From contig NZ_AUXS01000032.1 in NCBI RefSeq assembly GCF_001625565.1, positions 124,001 through 188,000 of the forward strand: a DNA stretch of 64,000 nt. The letters run 5' to 3'. The notes beneath the pieces are model-generated. The model made no database searches. It was not told where the DNA came from and was given only the letters and a program-made list of their open reading frames with translations. The stretch comes from Pseudoalteromonas luteoviolacea NCIMB 1944. Its GTDB lineage: Bacteria > Pseudomonadota > Gammaproteobacteria > Enterobacterales > Alteromonadaceae. Below, one piece after another: positions 18,039 to 28,688 of this stretch. How positions within the stretch are numbered: position 1 is the first letter of the stretch; each line of letters begins with the position of its first letter. The translations under genes and the position numbers were made by a program.

Positions 18039-18218
18039 AATGGTTCCACCAATTTTTTTGCGTGACTTCAATTCAAAACATTAACTATAAGAATTATTTA
18101 TAATTAACCCCTCGAACAAAGATATAATATCTTTGTTCGCGAGCTTAGTGAAATAAAGGCACCTACATAAGGACTTATGTCCGCTTCACTCTCGATAATT
18201 GTTAATCGTTGATTCAGA

Positions 18219-19328
18219 TCAAGCTGAATCTAATGGAATTTCAATTGCCCACTCTAACCCTCTACCTCGGCTAGATAACTGGTAAGAGCCGCCCAGCGCA
18301 CTGCCAATTAAATTGGCAGTAACAGAAGCGCTCAGCCCCACATGTCCGCTATTACCTCGCTTAGTTGTAATAAAAGGCTTTATAACCTCTTCCGGGGTGA
18401 TATCAACTAAACCTTGCCCATGATCGTAGTACAAAAACTCAATATGTTGCTCTTTTAATGTCACTTCTATGGAAATCGCTTGGCCATTTTTCAGCGCGCC
18501 ATGGGACAAGGAGTTATCTATTAGATTATCAAAAATGGCCAGTAAAATGTCCCTGTCAGCCATAAAGTTTGCATCCATCGCACGCACTTCAATAGAGGTG
18601 TTCTTTTTGGACCAACGACTTTTCAAATCATTTAATAAAGCAATAACATTAATTGCTGAAGGCGTTGTTGGACGCTCAACTCGTGCGATCTCTTTGAGCA
18701 CTTTAACAAACTGTGCAACTCGTGATAGATTTCGCTCACACAGATCTACACCTTGCTTAGATTCTTCGAGCCCTGTAGCAAGCTGCTGTGCACTGAGCGT
18801 TTCATTGCCAAATGCGTCAATCAATTGAGATAAGATACCTTCAAAATGCGTCACAGCTGTAATAGCAGCACCGAGAGGCGTATTGATTTCATGCGCGACA
18901 CCAACCACCATTTGGTTCATTACATGGGACAGTTGCTGACGCACAGCCAGTTTGTGCGCATCTATGAGCTTTAATTGTGTATTTACTCTTGCTAATACTT
19001 CTGGGGGCTTAAAAGGCTTAGTAATATAATCGACACCACCAACTTCCAATGCAGCGACAATGTTGTCCGTCTCTCGCTCGGCACTAACAAATATTATTGG
19101 GATCTGTGTTGTTCTTTGTGTTTTCTTCAATGTTTTACACAAAGTAAGACCATCCATACCAGGCATTTTGATGTCGGAAATAATCAATGTAGGAAGATGT
19201 TCGTTTGCTATAGTCAAAGCAACTTCACCACTTATCGCAGCAAACACCTTATGCCCGTCGTTCCTTAAAATAAGTTGTAAGATTTGCAAGTTTTCTGCAA
19301 CATCATCAACTATGAGTATTTCCGCCAT
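18219..19328 (-). CDS. Response-regulator/histidine-kinase fusion
   Basis: This 369-residue cytoplasmic protein begins with a receiver domain (ILIVDDVAENLQILQLILRN; phospho-acceptor D52 in IISDIKMPGMDG; K104 in ITKPFKPPEVLA). The kinase part follows: H146 in VVGVAHEINTPLGAAIT, N box DNLIDNSLSHGAL, G1 YYDHGQGLVD and G2-like VGLSASVTANLIG. No membrane segment is present, so input comes through the receiver. The frame could start earlier (GTG 19373), but ATG 19328 directly precedes the receiver and has AAGGG upstream. It is divergent from the large hybrid kinase, its probable partner in a branched phosphorelay. Confidence 0.9.
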   Translation of the reverse strand: MAEILIVDDVAENLQILQLILRNDGHKVFAAISGEVALTIANEHLPTLIISDIKMPGMDGLTLCKTLKKTQRTTQIPIIFVSAERETDNIVAALEVGGVDYITKPFKPPEVLARVNTQLKLIDAHKLAVRQQLSHVMNQMVVGVAHEINTPLGAAITAVTHFEGILSQLIDAFGNETLSAQQLATGLEESKQGVDLCERNLSRVAQFVKVLKEIARVERPTTPSAINVIALLNDLKSRWSKKNTSIEVRAMDANFMADRDILLAIFDNLIDNSLSHGALKNGQAISIEVTLKEQHIEFLYYDHGQGLVDITPEEVIKPFITTKRGNSGHVGLSASVTANLIGSALGGSYQLSSRGRGLEWAIEIPLDSA

Positions 19329-19436
19329 CTTTTGACACCCTTCACATTTTGTCAGCTCCCTAGGCCATATCACGCCGCTTGTTAATTACGCGCGTGCGAC
19401 TATTGTTAATATTAGTCAAGATTTGGAAAGTAAGTT

Positions 19437-22400
19437 ATGTCAATAAAAACAATGTTTCATTCGTTTTTTGTAATACTCCCTACCTTACTCGTCGCCAACT
19501 TAGTTTTTATGTCAAACTGGGAAAGCGAAATGACGTCACAGAAACATCACATCAGCCAACTCAGTGCGCGTTATGACGCACTAAATCAACTGCAAATGAC
19601 GAACTTGACGCTGCTGTTTAATATAAAAAACCATGTATTAGACAACTCTGAAACCAAAACACAACTCAAACAACAGCTGATCCGCTCTCGAGTCTCATTG
19701 GAATCACTCCAAGCAAATTCCCAGCCTCTCGACAACAATAGTAAGCTCACTCAAGCATTTAACACCTATATGGTGATGCAAACACTATACGAAACACTCT
19801 TTGAACAGCAGATAAACATTCAACAACATACTTGGGACAAAAGTTTGATGCCTGCGCACCAGCAATCAACCAACGCAATTGAACTTGCCTTAGATGCGAC
19901 CCAAGCACAATTACTTTTAGCAAAGCAACGTTTGTATCAAAGCAGTAACAAATTGCTGTTTTATCTCTGGGTAAGCCTAATGAGTTTGTTGTTTATTACG
20001 TTGTTTATATTGTATTACTTGAATAAACGCTTTATTTCCCCTTTTACTTTATTGCACCGCGCTTTTTGCATAGACAAAAATTACAATGGCCAGAGTATTT
20101 CATTACCCGCTAATTTACAGGGAGAAGTCGCGGACATAGTGCAATCTGTTTCACTGACGTACCAAAACCTCGACGAGCGGGCTGATACAGCAAAAATAAG
20201 GCATGCTTTTAGCGGCGAAATACGCCACTGTACCTCTCCCTCACAAATGAACCAGATAGCTGCAAAATTTATTGCAGAACATTTCCAAAGCCCAAGTGTA
20301 GCCCTGTACAGATATGAGAATGAAAAGTTTACGCAACAGTCCGTTATAGGTTTCCCAGCCTATTTTGACGAACAATCAATTCAAGTTAATAAACTCGTGT
20401 CAGAAAAATGTGTGCAAGCCTTCATCAGTGAGAATCAAAACGCAGTGTTACACAAAGACGGGTTAACTCTTGAAGTACATACCATACTGTACTTACCACT
20501 CATTATTGGCGAGGATCTCACTGGGAGTGTAGTAGTCGCCTTTACTAGCCCTTTAAAAAATGCCCATGAGCAATGTTTAAAACTCTTGTGTGAAGATCTG
20601 AGCATACAGCTAAGACTGAGTGAAAATACGCAAAAACAAATTGAAGCAGAAAATGCCTTGGCCGCTCATTTAGAGCTCACATTACACATTATCAATGCGA
20701 TCCCCAATCCAACCTATTACCGAGATACAAACGGCATTTTTATGGGAGTCAACCGAGCCTTTTTAGCATTCATCGATAAATTTGAAGTCGAAGTCACTGA
20801 TTCCCACTTAAACGACGTATTTGATGATAAAACTGCGACCTACTTGGATGCAAAGTCCCAACGTACGATTGCAGAAAAAGACGCTCACTCATTTGCGCTC
20901 TCTATGGAAAATAGCCTCAAAGACCCACGAGAGCTCATTGTATACGAAGCACCATTTTTTGACAGTCTAGGTGATGTCGGCGGTGTTGTGGGCACTTTCT
21001 TAGATGTCACTGAGCGCAATGAGCTTGAACGCCAGATGTTAAATGCCAAAGAAGAAGCAGATAAAAATGCGCAGGTAAAAGGGGAATTCCTTGCCAATAT
21101 GAGTCATGAAATCCGCTCTCCAATGAACGCGATTATTGGCATGGCTCACCTCGCTCTTAATTCAGATTTGTCACCAAAACAGCATGGCTACGTGACCAAA
21201 ATTGATTATGCAGCAAAACAGTTACTAAAATTGATCAATGACATACTAGACTTTTCCAAAATAGAAGCAGGCAAAGTCGACATTGAGCATATTCCCTTTG
21301 AGTTGGATAAAGTACTCGACAATGTAACGACCATTGTCGGACTCAAAGCACAAGAGAAACAGCTCGATCTAATATTTAATGTACCAACAGATCTACCCAA
21401 CAACTTTGTGGGCGACCCGTTGAGACTGTCACAAATACTCATCAATTTAGCTGGCAACGCGGTTAAGTTCACCGAAACGGGCGGTGTAACTCTTTCGGTA
21501 TCAATGCTTAACAAGCAATCAGATCAAGCTAAGATCACTTTCTCCGTCAAAGACACCGGAATTGGTATGAGTAAAGAGCAACAAACGAAGTTGTTTCAAT
21601 CTTTTTCTCAAGCAGATACATCAACCACCCGAAAATATGGCGGTACAGGACTGGGACTGACCATTTCTCAGCAGTTGGTAAAATTACTCGGGGGCGAAAT
21701 TTTCGTTGAAAGTGATTTAAATTGTGGTTCTGAGTTTTACTTTACTCTGCCAATAGCTATCAATAACTACGCATCAACACCGGTGAAAAGTGGTCAAAGC
21801 TTTGAAGGTAAATCAGCTTGTGTGATCGATGACAACGAAGATGCCAGAGACATCATGGAAACCATGCTCGAATCTCTGGGTTTTAAGGTGTCACTATTCG
21901 AAAGTGGAAAATGCTTTATCGAGCAATTGACGCAATCACATCATGAACACGATATCTACTTTGTAGATTGGCATATGCCAGATATAAATGGTGTGGACAC
22001 CATAGAGCAATTGAAGCAAAAAGATCTATCAGGCTTTTTTGTGCTCGTCACCGCTCACGGCCATGAAGTTGCGTTCAAAGAGTCACACAAAAGCATGATT
22101 GATAGTATGCTGCTTAAACCATTTAACCCGTCAAGCTTGCTAGACTGTATTCAAGTTTGTTTTGGCGCAACACCCTCCCCCTCAACACAACAAAAAATTG
22201 AAGATAATCAACAAGTGCTTGCAGGTCTGCACATTTTAGTGGCAGAAGATCAACCAGTAAACCAAGAGATCGCCGTGGAGATATTAAGCTTCCATGGTGC
22301 ACAGGTAAGTGTCGCCTGCAATGGTGAGGTGGCGCTTAAAGCTGTGCAAGACAATGATTACGATATAGTCCTTATGGATATGCAAATGCCTGTCCTAGAT

Positions 22401-23219
22401 GGGGTCGAAGCGACAAAAGCCATCCGTAAACTTATTCCTATAGATAAACTACCAATTCTCGCAATGACGGCCAATGCAATGGGACCTGATATTCAACTGT
22501 GTTTGGATGCGGGGATGAATGGGCATGTCTCTAAACCGATAGATGTCGAGGGACTGCTCAACACCATTGTCCATACTTTAGCATCGATACAACCCTCGGA
22601 ACAAAAAGTCGACCTTATTACAGACGTCCCAAACCAACCGCAACCTGAAGCCATTAGCAATATTGAGCTGATAGGAATTAACGTTAACGAAGGCATACAG
22701 CGCGCGGCAAACAACGAGTCGGTTTATTTCAAGTTATTAAATAAATTTATAACCCAACAGATTGAAGAGGTGATCAATTTAAAGCAGGCCGTAAGCATGG
22801 GAAATTCAGAGTTATCACTCGATATTCTTCATGCTATGAAAGGCGCTGGAGCTAACTTATCAATGGAGTACTTTGCAGAAATTGCACATGATATTGAAGA
22901 GCAAGTCAAAACAGATACTGTAGATCTCAATAAGCTGGAACAGCTATCAGACTACTTAGCCGAGACAAAAAACAAGGCTTCTTTATTACTTGAACGAAAA
23001 AATGAGAAAGCAAGCCAGCAGCATCAATACTCTGTCAATGAATTTGCTGTGGCGCTAAAAGAGTATGACTCAAAAGCAACTGATATTGTAGAACACCTTG
23101 AAGAGACCGAAGGTTTAGACGAGCACACCATTAATGAACTCAAAATTATGGTTGCAAGATTTGAATTCGCCGATGCGTATAAATTACTGCAAAGTGTTAC
23201 AGGCGAGCTAGAAAGCTAA
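19437..23219 (+). CDS. Membrane hybrid sensor kinase with GAF, PAS, two receivers and HPt
   Basis: This BarA-like sensor has 1260 residues. Order: TM1 (about 8-24), a helical periplasmic sensor, TM2 (about 177-197, LLFYLWVSLMSLLFITLF), GAF-like (~262-395), PAS (~413-530), HisKA with H557 in ANMSHEIRSPMNAIIGM, HATPase (LSQILINLAGNAVKF; GTGLGLTISQQLVKLLGG), receiver 1 (D844 in FVDWHMPDINGVD), receiver 2 (D981 in LMDMQMPVLDGVEA) and an HPt domain with H1132 in LHAMKGAGANLSM. The whole relay is therefore on one chain. The signal and output regulator are unknown. GGAAAG before the ATG supports the start. It is divergent from the receiver-kinase fusion. Confidence 0.93.
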   Translation: MSIKTMFHSFFVILPTLLVANLVFMSNWESEMTSQKHHISQLSARYDALNQLQMTNLTLLFNIKNHVLDNSETKTQLKQQLIRSRVSLESLQANSQPLDNNSKLTQAFNTYMVMQTLYETLFEQQINIQQHTWDKSLMPAHQQSTNAIELALDATQAQLLLAKQRLYQSSNKLLFYLWVSLMSLLFITLFILYYLNKRFISPFTLLHRAFCIDKNYNGQSISLPANLQGEVADIVQSVSLTYQNLDERADTAKIRHAFSGEIRHCTSPSQMNQIAAKFIAEHFQSPSVALYRYENEKFTQQSVIGFPAYFDEQSIQVNKLVSEKCVQAFISENQNAVLHKDGLTLEVHTILYLPLIIGEDLTGSVVVAFTSPLKNAHEQCLKLLCEDLSIQLRLSENTQKQIEAENALAAHLELTLHIINAIPNPTYYRDTNGIFMGVNRAFLAFIDKFEVEVTDSHLNDVFDDKTATYLDAKSQRTIAEKDAHSFALSMENSLKDPRELIVYEAPFFDSLGDVGGVVGTFLDVTERNELERQMLNAKEEADKNAQVKGEFLANMSHEIRSPMNAIIGMAHLALNSDLSPKQHGYVTKIDYAAKQLLKLINDILDFSKIEAGKVDIEHIPFELDKVLDNVTTIVGLKAQEKQLDLIFNVPTDLPNNFVGDPLRLSQILINLAGNAVKFTETGGVTLSVSMLNKQSDQAKITFSVKDTGIGMSKEQQTKLFQSFSQADTSTTRKYGGTGLGLTISQQLVKLLGGEIFVESDLNCGSEFYFTLPIAINNYASTPVKSGQSFEGKSACVIDDNEDARDIMETMLESLGFKVSLFESGKCFIEQLTQSHHEHDIYFVDWHMPDINGVDTIEQLKQKDLSGFFVLVTAHGHEVAFKESHKSMIDSMLLKPFNPSSLLDCIQVCFGATPSPSTQQKIEDNQQVLAGLHILVAEDQPVNQEIAVEILSFHGAQVSVACNGEVALKAVQDNDYDIVLMDMQMPVLDGVEATKAIRKLIPIDKLPILAMTANAMGPDIQLCLDAGMNGHVSKPIDVEGLLNTIVHTLASIQPSEQKVDLITDVPNQPQPEAISNIELIGINVNEGIQRAANNESVYFKLLNKFITQQIEEVINLKQAVSMGNSELSLDILHAMKGAGANLSMEYFAEIAHDIEEQVKTDTVDLNKLEQLSDYLAETKNKASLLLERKNEKASQQHQYSVNEFAVALKEYDSKATDIVEHLEETEGLDEHTINELKIMVARFEFADAYKLLQSVTGELES

Positions 23220-23220
23220 A

Positions 23221-23260
23221 TGGGTTTGCTCGTGACAAGCTGCCTTGCACGGCAAACCCA
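23221..23260. terminator. Hairpin between convergent genes
   Basis: TGGGTTTGC (23221-23229) pairs with GCAAACCCA (23252-23260) around a 22-base loop. It lies immediately after the hybrid kinase stop and ahead of the convergent DUF3334 gene. Confidence 0.5.
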
Positions 23261-23271
23261 GATTATTAATT

Positions 23272-23958
23272 TTACAACCCTAACTCTGCCATGAAGTCAT
23301 CATCTGCCGCGTCTTCCTGCGTCTGCGCTGGCTGCTTTGTTGCTTTACCTGAAGTCGCATTTTGATTTGCGATGATATCATCTGGGTCTACAGCTTCTGA
23401 AATATCAAAATCATGAAGCTTAATAAACTCAGTTTTATCCATCGCTAGTTCAAGGTAAAAAATGTTCTGTCCCTGTGTAGTAAACGTAACTCGTCTCGCT
23501 TGAGGCCTGTCCATCGTTGTATCTACCGAGATTTGCACCTGTTTGTTAATCGCCATCATCTTCGGCTGGTTTTGGGTAATGGAAGTATGTAGCTGCTCCC
23601 GCACTTTACCAGTAAAGTCACCCACTATCTGGTTCATCAATTCGCCCATCACGTTGGACACATCGTCAGATAAGTGGCTTTGAGCTATTTCGCTTTCAGG
23701 CATTCCCATATTTCGCATGTAATCCTGATACACTTCCATTGCCGCCTGCGCTGTAAAATTCGTCACGACAAGACCTGTAAAACCACCGTCGAACAAAACA
23801 AAGCAACCGATATCTGGTCTCATACACGTACGAGTGATTTTTTGAACCATTGCTGAGTAGGATATTTGATTACCGCTTGCAGAAGAAAGCACCTCAGTAA
23901 CTGAGTGACATAGGGTGGATAGGATATCTTCTGTACTGACAACTTTATTTTTCGCCAT
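23272..23958 (-). CDS. DUF3334 family protein (CheC/CheX-like)
   Basis: This 228-residue cytoplasmic protein matches what I know of the DUF3334 family of Vibrio and Shewanella. The segment DVSNVMGELMNQIVGDFTGK resembles the E-x2-N active-site helix of CheC/CheX phosphatases, and the alpha/beta pattern (GCFVLFDGGFTGLVVTNFT) fits that fold. A Q/D-rich disordered tail ends in DDDFMAELGL. A role in dephosphorylating or binding a phospho-receiver is inference, attractive because two phosphorelay proteins are adjacent. No experimental function is known to me. Confidence 0.7.
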   Translation of the reverse strand: MAKNKVVSTEDILSTLCHSVTEVLSSASGNQISYSAMVQKITRTCMRPDIGCFVLFDGGFTGLVVTNFTAQAAMEVYQDYMRNMGMPESEIAQSHLSDDVSNVMGELMNQIVGDFTGKVREQLHTSITQNQPKMMAINKQVQISVDTTMDRPQARRVTFTTQGQNIFYLELAMDKTEFIKLHDFDISEAVDPDDIIANQNATSGKATKQPAQTQEDAADDDFMAELGL

Positions 23959-24075
23959 TTTTTATCTCATTTTTTACTTCTTATGACTAATAGTAGCCAA
24001 GCTACTCAATTTATCACTGACTATCCAGTATAAAATGCTAAAATGGCAAGATTATTTTTGTATGAGAGTAGTATT

Positions 24076-24801
24076 GTGACTGGCAAAGACAGTATTTATG
24101 CCGCAGAGCAAGAAGTAAAAGACTTTACATTTGACGCTAATGTCGTTGAAGTGTTCCCAGATATGATCCAACGGTCTGTACCTGGATACGCCACAATGGT
24201 GAGCACTATGGGTAAATTGGCGGGTCAATTTGCACAGAGTAATTCTAATTTATATGACCTTGGGTGCGCATTAGGTGCCGTTACCTTGAGCATGCGACGT
24301 AATATTGACAAAGAAAACTGTCAGATTATCGCGGTTGATAACTCAGCCCCTATGGTCGAGCGCTGTAAGCTCCATCTTAAAGGTTTTAAATCAGAAGTGC
24401 CTGTCGATGTACTATTAGGCGACATCAACGATATAGAAATACAAAACGCCAGCGTTGTTGCAATGAACTTTACCTTGCAATTTATCCCTCAGGAGCAGAG
24501 GCAAGCTGTACTTGAAAAAATCTACGCAGGGTTAAAACCCGGTGGTGTTTTACTTCTATCCGAAAAGATCAAAGGCGAAAATGATGTAAAAGACAATCTC
24601 TTGATTGACTTACACCATGACTTTAAACGCCAAAATGGCTATTCGGAGCTAGAAATCAGTCAAAAAAGAACCGCCATTGAGAACATTATGCGTACGGATG
24701 CATTAAGCACTCACCTTGATCGACTCAATACCGTTGGATTTGGAAACACCCAAGTTTGGTATCAATGCTTTAACTTTTGCTCAATGGTAGCAATCAAATA
24801 A
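24076..24801 (+). CDS. cmoA: Carboxy-S-adenosyl-L-methionine synthase
   Basis: This SAM-dependent enzyme of about 241 residues (E. coli 247) makes carboxy-SAM from SAM and prephenate for wobble-uridine modification of tRNA. Motifs: [40 protein letters not shown] (SAM loop) and [16 protein letters not shown]. An in-frame ATG lies at 24043, but the family begins a few residues before the D-x-I segment. GTG at 24076 has GAGAG just upstream, so it is preferred. It is followed after ten bases by cmoB, the partner enzyme, so the two form an operon. Confidence 0.95.
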   Translation: MTGKDSIYAAEQEVKDFTFDANVVEVFPDMIQRSVPGYATMVSTMGKLAGQFAQSNSNLYDLGCALGAVTLSMRRNIDKENCQIIAVDNSAPMVERCKLHLKGFKSEVPVDVLLGDINDIEIQNASVVAMNFTLQFIPQEQRQAVLEKIYAGLKPGGVLLLSEKIKGENDVKDNLLIDLHHDFKRQNGYSELEISQKRTAIENIMRTDALSTHLDRLNTVGFGNTQVWYQCFNFCSMVAIK

Positions 24802-24811
24802 CGAGAACATT

Positions 24812-25780
24812 ATGAATACCTGGTTTAACGACTTTTATGCAGCTATCGCCAAAAATCAATTGTGTCATTGGTTAGATACTTTGCCTGCACAATTAACGCA
24901 CTGGCAAAAAGAAGCACAGCACGGTGATTGGCCAAAGTGGGAAAAAGTCCTTAAGAATTTACCACAGTCACAAACAAACCATATTAATATCACTGACCGT
25001 GTTGAGTTTGGCCTCAGTGAGGAACTTTCAGAAGGCCATACGAAACAGCTGACACACCTGCTCAAACGCATGATGCCTTGGAGAAAAGGCCCTTTTCATA
25101 TACACGGAATTCACATTGATACTGAGTGGCGTAGCGACTGGAAATGGGATCGCTTATTACCACATATTAGCGATTTGCACGGCAGAACGGTATTGGATAT
25201 CGGGTGTGGCTCAGGTTATCACCTATGGCGTATGAAAGGCGCTGGGGCTGAATTTGTCGTTGGTATTGACCCATCAGACTTATTCTTGAGCCAATTTCAA
25301 GCAATCAAACACTTTAACCCAGATCCGAATGTACATTTGCTGCCACTTGGAGTGGAACAACTGCCCGAGCTAAAAGCATTCGATACCGTATTTTCTATGG
25401 GTGTACTTTACCACAGACGCTCACCTATCGACTTTTTAAGCCAATTACGTGCGCAATTACGTAAAGGCGGTGAACTGGTGCTAGAGACCTTAGTCATTGA
25501 AGGTGATGTCAATACTGTGTTGGTCCCGACAGACCGCTATGCAAAAATGCGAAATGTTTGGTATATACCGAGTTGCGACGCTTTAAAGCTTTGGCTTGAA
25601 CGTGTTGGATTCAAAAACGTCAGGGTCGTTAACGAGGATACTACGTCATTAGATGAACAGCGAAGAACAGAGTGGATGGAAACCGAATCACTGGCAGACT
25701 TCTTAGATCCATTAGATCCAAGTAAGACCATTGAAGGATACCCCGCTCCACTGCGTGCAATTTTTATCGCAGAAGCTTAA
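24812..25780 (+). CDS. cmoB: tRNA U34 carboxymethyltransferase
   Basis: This 322-residue enzyme transfers the carboxymethyl group of CmoA-made carboxy-SAM to 5-hydroxyuridine-34, giving cmo5U in tRNAs that read several codons. It has the full family length, with [40 protein letters not shown] (SAM loop), [17 protein letters not shown] and [20 protein letters not shown]. It is the second gene of the cmoA-cmoB unit and is closed by a strong terminator. Confidence 0.97.
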   Translation: MNTWFNDFYAAIAKNQLCHWLDTLPAQLTHWQKEAQHGDWPKWEKVLKNLPQSQTNHINITDRVEFGLSEELSEGHTKQLTHLLKRMMPWRKGPFHIHGIHIDTEWRSDWKWDRLLPHISDLHGRTVLDIGCGSGYHLWRMKGAGAEFVVGIDPSDLFLSQFQAIKHFNPDPNVHLLPLGVEQLPELKAFDTVFSMGVLYHRRSPIDFLSQLRAQLRKGGELVLETLVIEGDVNTVLVPTDRYAKMRNVWYIPSCDALKLWLERVGFKNVRVVNEDTTSLDEQRRTEWMETESLADFLDPLDPSKTIEGYPAPLRAIFIAEA

Positions 25781-25792
25781 ACAATCCAAATG

Positions 25793-25822
25793 AAAAAAGC
25801 CGCTCGATTGAGCGGCTTTTTT
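25793..25822. terminator. Strong bidirectional terminator
   Basis: AAAAAAGCCGCTC (25793-25805) pairs perfectly with GAGCGGCTTTTTT (25810-25822), loop GATT. It terminates cmoAB on the plus strand and the AbgT-like gene on the minus strand. Confidence 0.9.
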
Positions 25823-25827
25823 ATGAC

Positions 25828-27381
25828 TTACCCAGCAGGATATATGTAGCTTGATTGCAAGCCTAATGGAATGCTAAGACCCCAATAAGCTAACAAGAAG
25901 ATACTCCAACCAACTAGGAAAGCGATAGAGTACGGGATCATAAGAGCAATTAGCGTACCAATTCCCGTATTTTTAACATACTTCTGGCAGTAAACAACAA
26001 CCAGTGGGAAATACGGCATCAATGGTGTAATGATATTTGAGCTAGAATCACCCACTCGGTATGCCGCCTGCGTCAAATCAGGAGACAGACCTAGTTGCAT
26101 CAACATAGGAACAAAGATAGGACCCAACAATGCCCATTTTGCCGAGCTTGAACCGACAAATAGGTTTACAAACGCTGTTAAGAAAATAATACCAACAACC
26201 GTTACAGAGCTTGGAAGCGCAAGTGCTTTAAGTACTTCAGCACCTTCAATTGCAAGTAACGCACCCAAATTAGACTGACTAAATGCACTGATAAAGAGCG
26301 CACAGAAAAACGCCATAACAATGTAATACGCCATGCTACCCATGGATTTACTCATTGCATCAATCATATCTTTAGATGACTTAAATGTGCCGACAAGGAA
26401 GCCATATACAGCACCGGGGATCCAAAACAGCAAGAATATAAGCGGCACAATGGATTGCATTAATGGGGCACTAAATTCAGTTAACGCACCACTTGGGCTT
26501 CTAAGTGCTGAATCTTCGCCACTTGCCGCATAAATTAGCAGAGCAATACCTGAGAGCATAACGCCAGACGCTGCTAAAAACGCACGTTTTTCTTTTGCAT
26601 TTACTTCGTCAAAAGAAGGCAAGCTATTTGTGTCACCATCAATTTCAGTATTTTTTAAACGAGGCTCGATGATTTTATCTGTAATGTACCAGCCTAGTAA
26701 GATGATGAATAAACTAGAAGCTGAAGTGAAAAACCAGTTATTTAATGGATTCACCGCAATATCTGGGTCAATGATTTGCGCCGCGCTTTGCGTGAAGCTC
26801 TGCAACAAAGGGTCTATTCCAGATGGAATAAAGTTTGCGCTAAATCCACCACTCACACCGGCAAATGCCGCTGCAATACCAGCTAGCGGATGACGGCCCA
26901 TCGCGTAAAAAATAACACCGGCAAGAGGGATAACCAATACATACCCAGCATCAGTTGCCGTGTGGCTAACAATCGCAATCAAGATAATTGAAGGCGTTAG
27001 TAGCGCTTGTGGTGTACGTTTTAACATGAGCTTTAAGCCCGTATTGATGTAGCCAGAATGCTCAGCTACACCCACACCTAACATAGCAACCAATACAACA
27101 CCTAAAGGCGCAAAACCTGTGAATGTTTTAACCATGTTGGCTAAAAAGTTAGCAAGTGAATCACCGCTTAGTAGATTGTGGATCACAATAGCCTCACCGG
27201 TACGAGGGTCTATTGCATCAAAAGTAGTACTTGAAAATATCCAAGAAAGGAACCATATCAGCAACATTGCCGACAAGAAAATAATAGCTGGATCGGGCAG
27301 TTTATTCCCTACACGTTCGATCCCGTTAAGAAAACGCGCAACTGCCCCACTCGGCGCTGCCGTTTCAGGTGATTGACTCAT
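25828..27381 (-). CDS. AbgT-family transporter
   Basis: This inner-membrane carrier of about 517 residues has 11-13 hydrophobic segments. Family features include PSGAVARFLNGIERVGNKLP, PDPAIIFLSAMLLIWFLSWI, VAEHSGYINTGLKLMLKR, and the re-entrant segments FVNLFVGSSSAKWALLGPIF and YRVGDSSSNIITPLMPYFP. AbgT proteins take up p-aminobenzoyl-glutamate or export sulfonamide-like compounds, and the role here is not determined. ATG 27381 is preferred over the upstream TTG because the conserved cytoplasmic N-terminus starts there and GGGAATA precedes it. No folate-related neighbour is present. Confidence 0.92.
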   Translation of the reverse strand: MSQSPETAAPSGAVARFLNGIERVGNKLPDPAIIFLSAMLLIWFLSWIFSSTTFDAIDPRTGEAIVIHNLLSGDSLANFLANMVKTFTGFAPLGVVLVAMLGVGVAEHSGYINTGLKLMLKRTPQALLTPSIILIAIVSHTATDAGYVLVIPLAGVIFYAMGRHPLAGIAAAFAGVSGGFSANFIPSGIDPLLQSFTQSAAQIIDPDIAVNPLNNWFFTSASSLFIILLGWYITDKIIEPRLKNTEIDGDTNSLPSFDEVNAKEKRAFLAASGVMLSGIALLIYAASGEDSALRSPSGALTEFSAPLMQSIVPLIFLLFWIPGAVYGFLVGTFKSSKDMIDAMSKSMGSMAYYIVMAFFCALFISAFSQSNLGALLAIEGAEVLKALALPSSVTVVGIIFLTAFVNLFVGSSSAKWALLGPIFVPMLMQLGLSPDLTQAAYRVGDSSSNIITPLMPYFPLVVVYCQKYVKNTGIGTLIALMIPYSIAFLVGWSIFLLAYWGLSIPLGLQSSYIYPAG

Positions 27382-27594
27382 AATTATTCCCAAACAATAA
27401 AATTATCTAACCTTAACTTAACAAAGCAAATGAAAGCAATAAAACGTCCCTGAATTACCAACTGGTTGATTATTTAACAGGCAAAAAACACAAAATCTGC
27501 TAAGCTCGCTCAAAAATTAACAAGGTGGGACTATACTCAAATACAGTCAGTGTTAATATCTCAGTTAGATGTCATTCATCACAATGGAAGAACT

Positions 27595-28437
27595 ATGATA
27601 GAAATAGACAATGTTGTTCTAAATGATGTAGAAAAAGGTTTTTCTCTTCCTCCAAAGCCTGAATTACTTTCAGATCTACACGATTTACTACAATCAGATG
27701 AACCAGAGTTAGGTCAAATAGCAGATCTCATTGCCACCGATGTTGCAACGTCAGCAGCGGTATTAAAAGTCATCAACTCTTCATCTTACGGCTTCTCGCG
27801 GACGATCACAGATATTCGGCAAGCGGTAATGTTCCTCGGTTTAAACAGCGTCACTCACCTAGTAACCGGCTTTTTGCTCAAGCAAGCTTTTGATCAATCC
27901 CAATGCTGCATTAGTTTGGAACGGTTTTGGGATACTGCGAACGAAATATCTGAAGTCGCAATGATAATTGGCCGAAAGATCCCGGTAAAAATACCGTTAG
28001 AAAGTTTGCATATGTTAGGGCTATTTCATGATGCGGGCATACCTGCAATGGCACTCAAATTCGATGATTATGCCAATGTTTTGTCCTGTGCAAACAGCAA
28101 CTATGACATGTTATTAGTAGACCAAGAAGAGGCCATCTATAACACCAATCATGCAACCATAGGATACTTTTTGGCAAACAGCTGGAATTTACCAAAGCCA
28201 ATTTGCAAACTCATCCTAAGACATCATGATATGGAGTATTTCAAAGAAAACCACGAACAAGAGCTCGCTTGCACCATGGCCACTTTAAAGATGGCAGAGC
28301 ATTTAGTGCAGATTAATAAACGCTTTGTATCTGTTCCTGATTGGGCCCATATAAAAGCAGACGTACTACATGTTTTAGAGCTTGACGAAGACGCATATCA
28401 AGATATCAAAGATGATGTAGAAGAAATATTCAATTAG
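27595..28437 (+). CDS. HDOD domain protein
   Basis: This protein of about 280 residues consists essentially of one HDOD domain. GFSLPPKPELLSDLHDLL opens it, followed by IADLIATDVATSAAVLKVIN, SSSYGFSRTITDIRQAVMFL and LHMLGLFHDAGIPAMAL. HDOD proteins are HD-fold relatives, usually without phosphodiesterase activity, that act in signalling and stress regulation. A GTG at 27550 lies in frame, but ATG 27595 with GGAAG upstream gives the family start. The receiver protein at 28689 follows 250 bases later; a functional link is possible but unproven. Confidence 0.88.
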   Translation: MIEIDNVVLNDVEKGFSLPPKPELLSDLHDLLQSDEPELGQIADLIATDVATSAAVLKVINSSSYGFSRTITDIRQAVMFLGLNSVTHLVTGFLLKQAFDQSQCCISLERFWDTANEISEVAMIIGRKIPVKIPLESLHMLGLFHDAGIPAMALKFDDYANVLSCANSNYDMLLVDQEEAIYNTNHATIGYFLANSWNLPKPICKLILRHHDMEYFKENHEQELACTMATLKMAEHLVQINKRFVSVPDWAHIKADVLHVLELDEDAYQDIKDDVEEIFN

Positions 28438-28688
28438 ACCTTATCAGACCAATTGTGTTTTGCATCACAAGTGCTTATTCAGTCAAGTGACATGTGGTGC
28501 AACAATTACTCAACATTACAAAATAACGGCCCTTTCCAGTTAAATTTTAAATAAATGTAAATGAAATTACATTTAACGCTATGATTATGTGTGTAAAGCG
28601 ATTAGAATAGTGAGTTCCAAATTTAACTACAAACTGGATGTTTTTTCAGCATTGTCAACATTGCTAAAGACTGAACAAGGGAAAAAGA

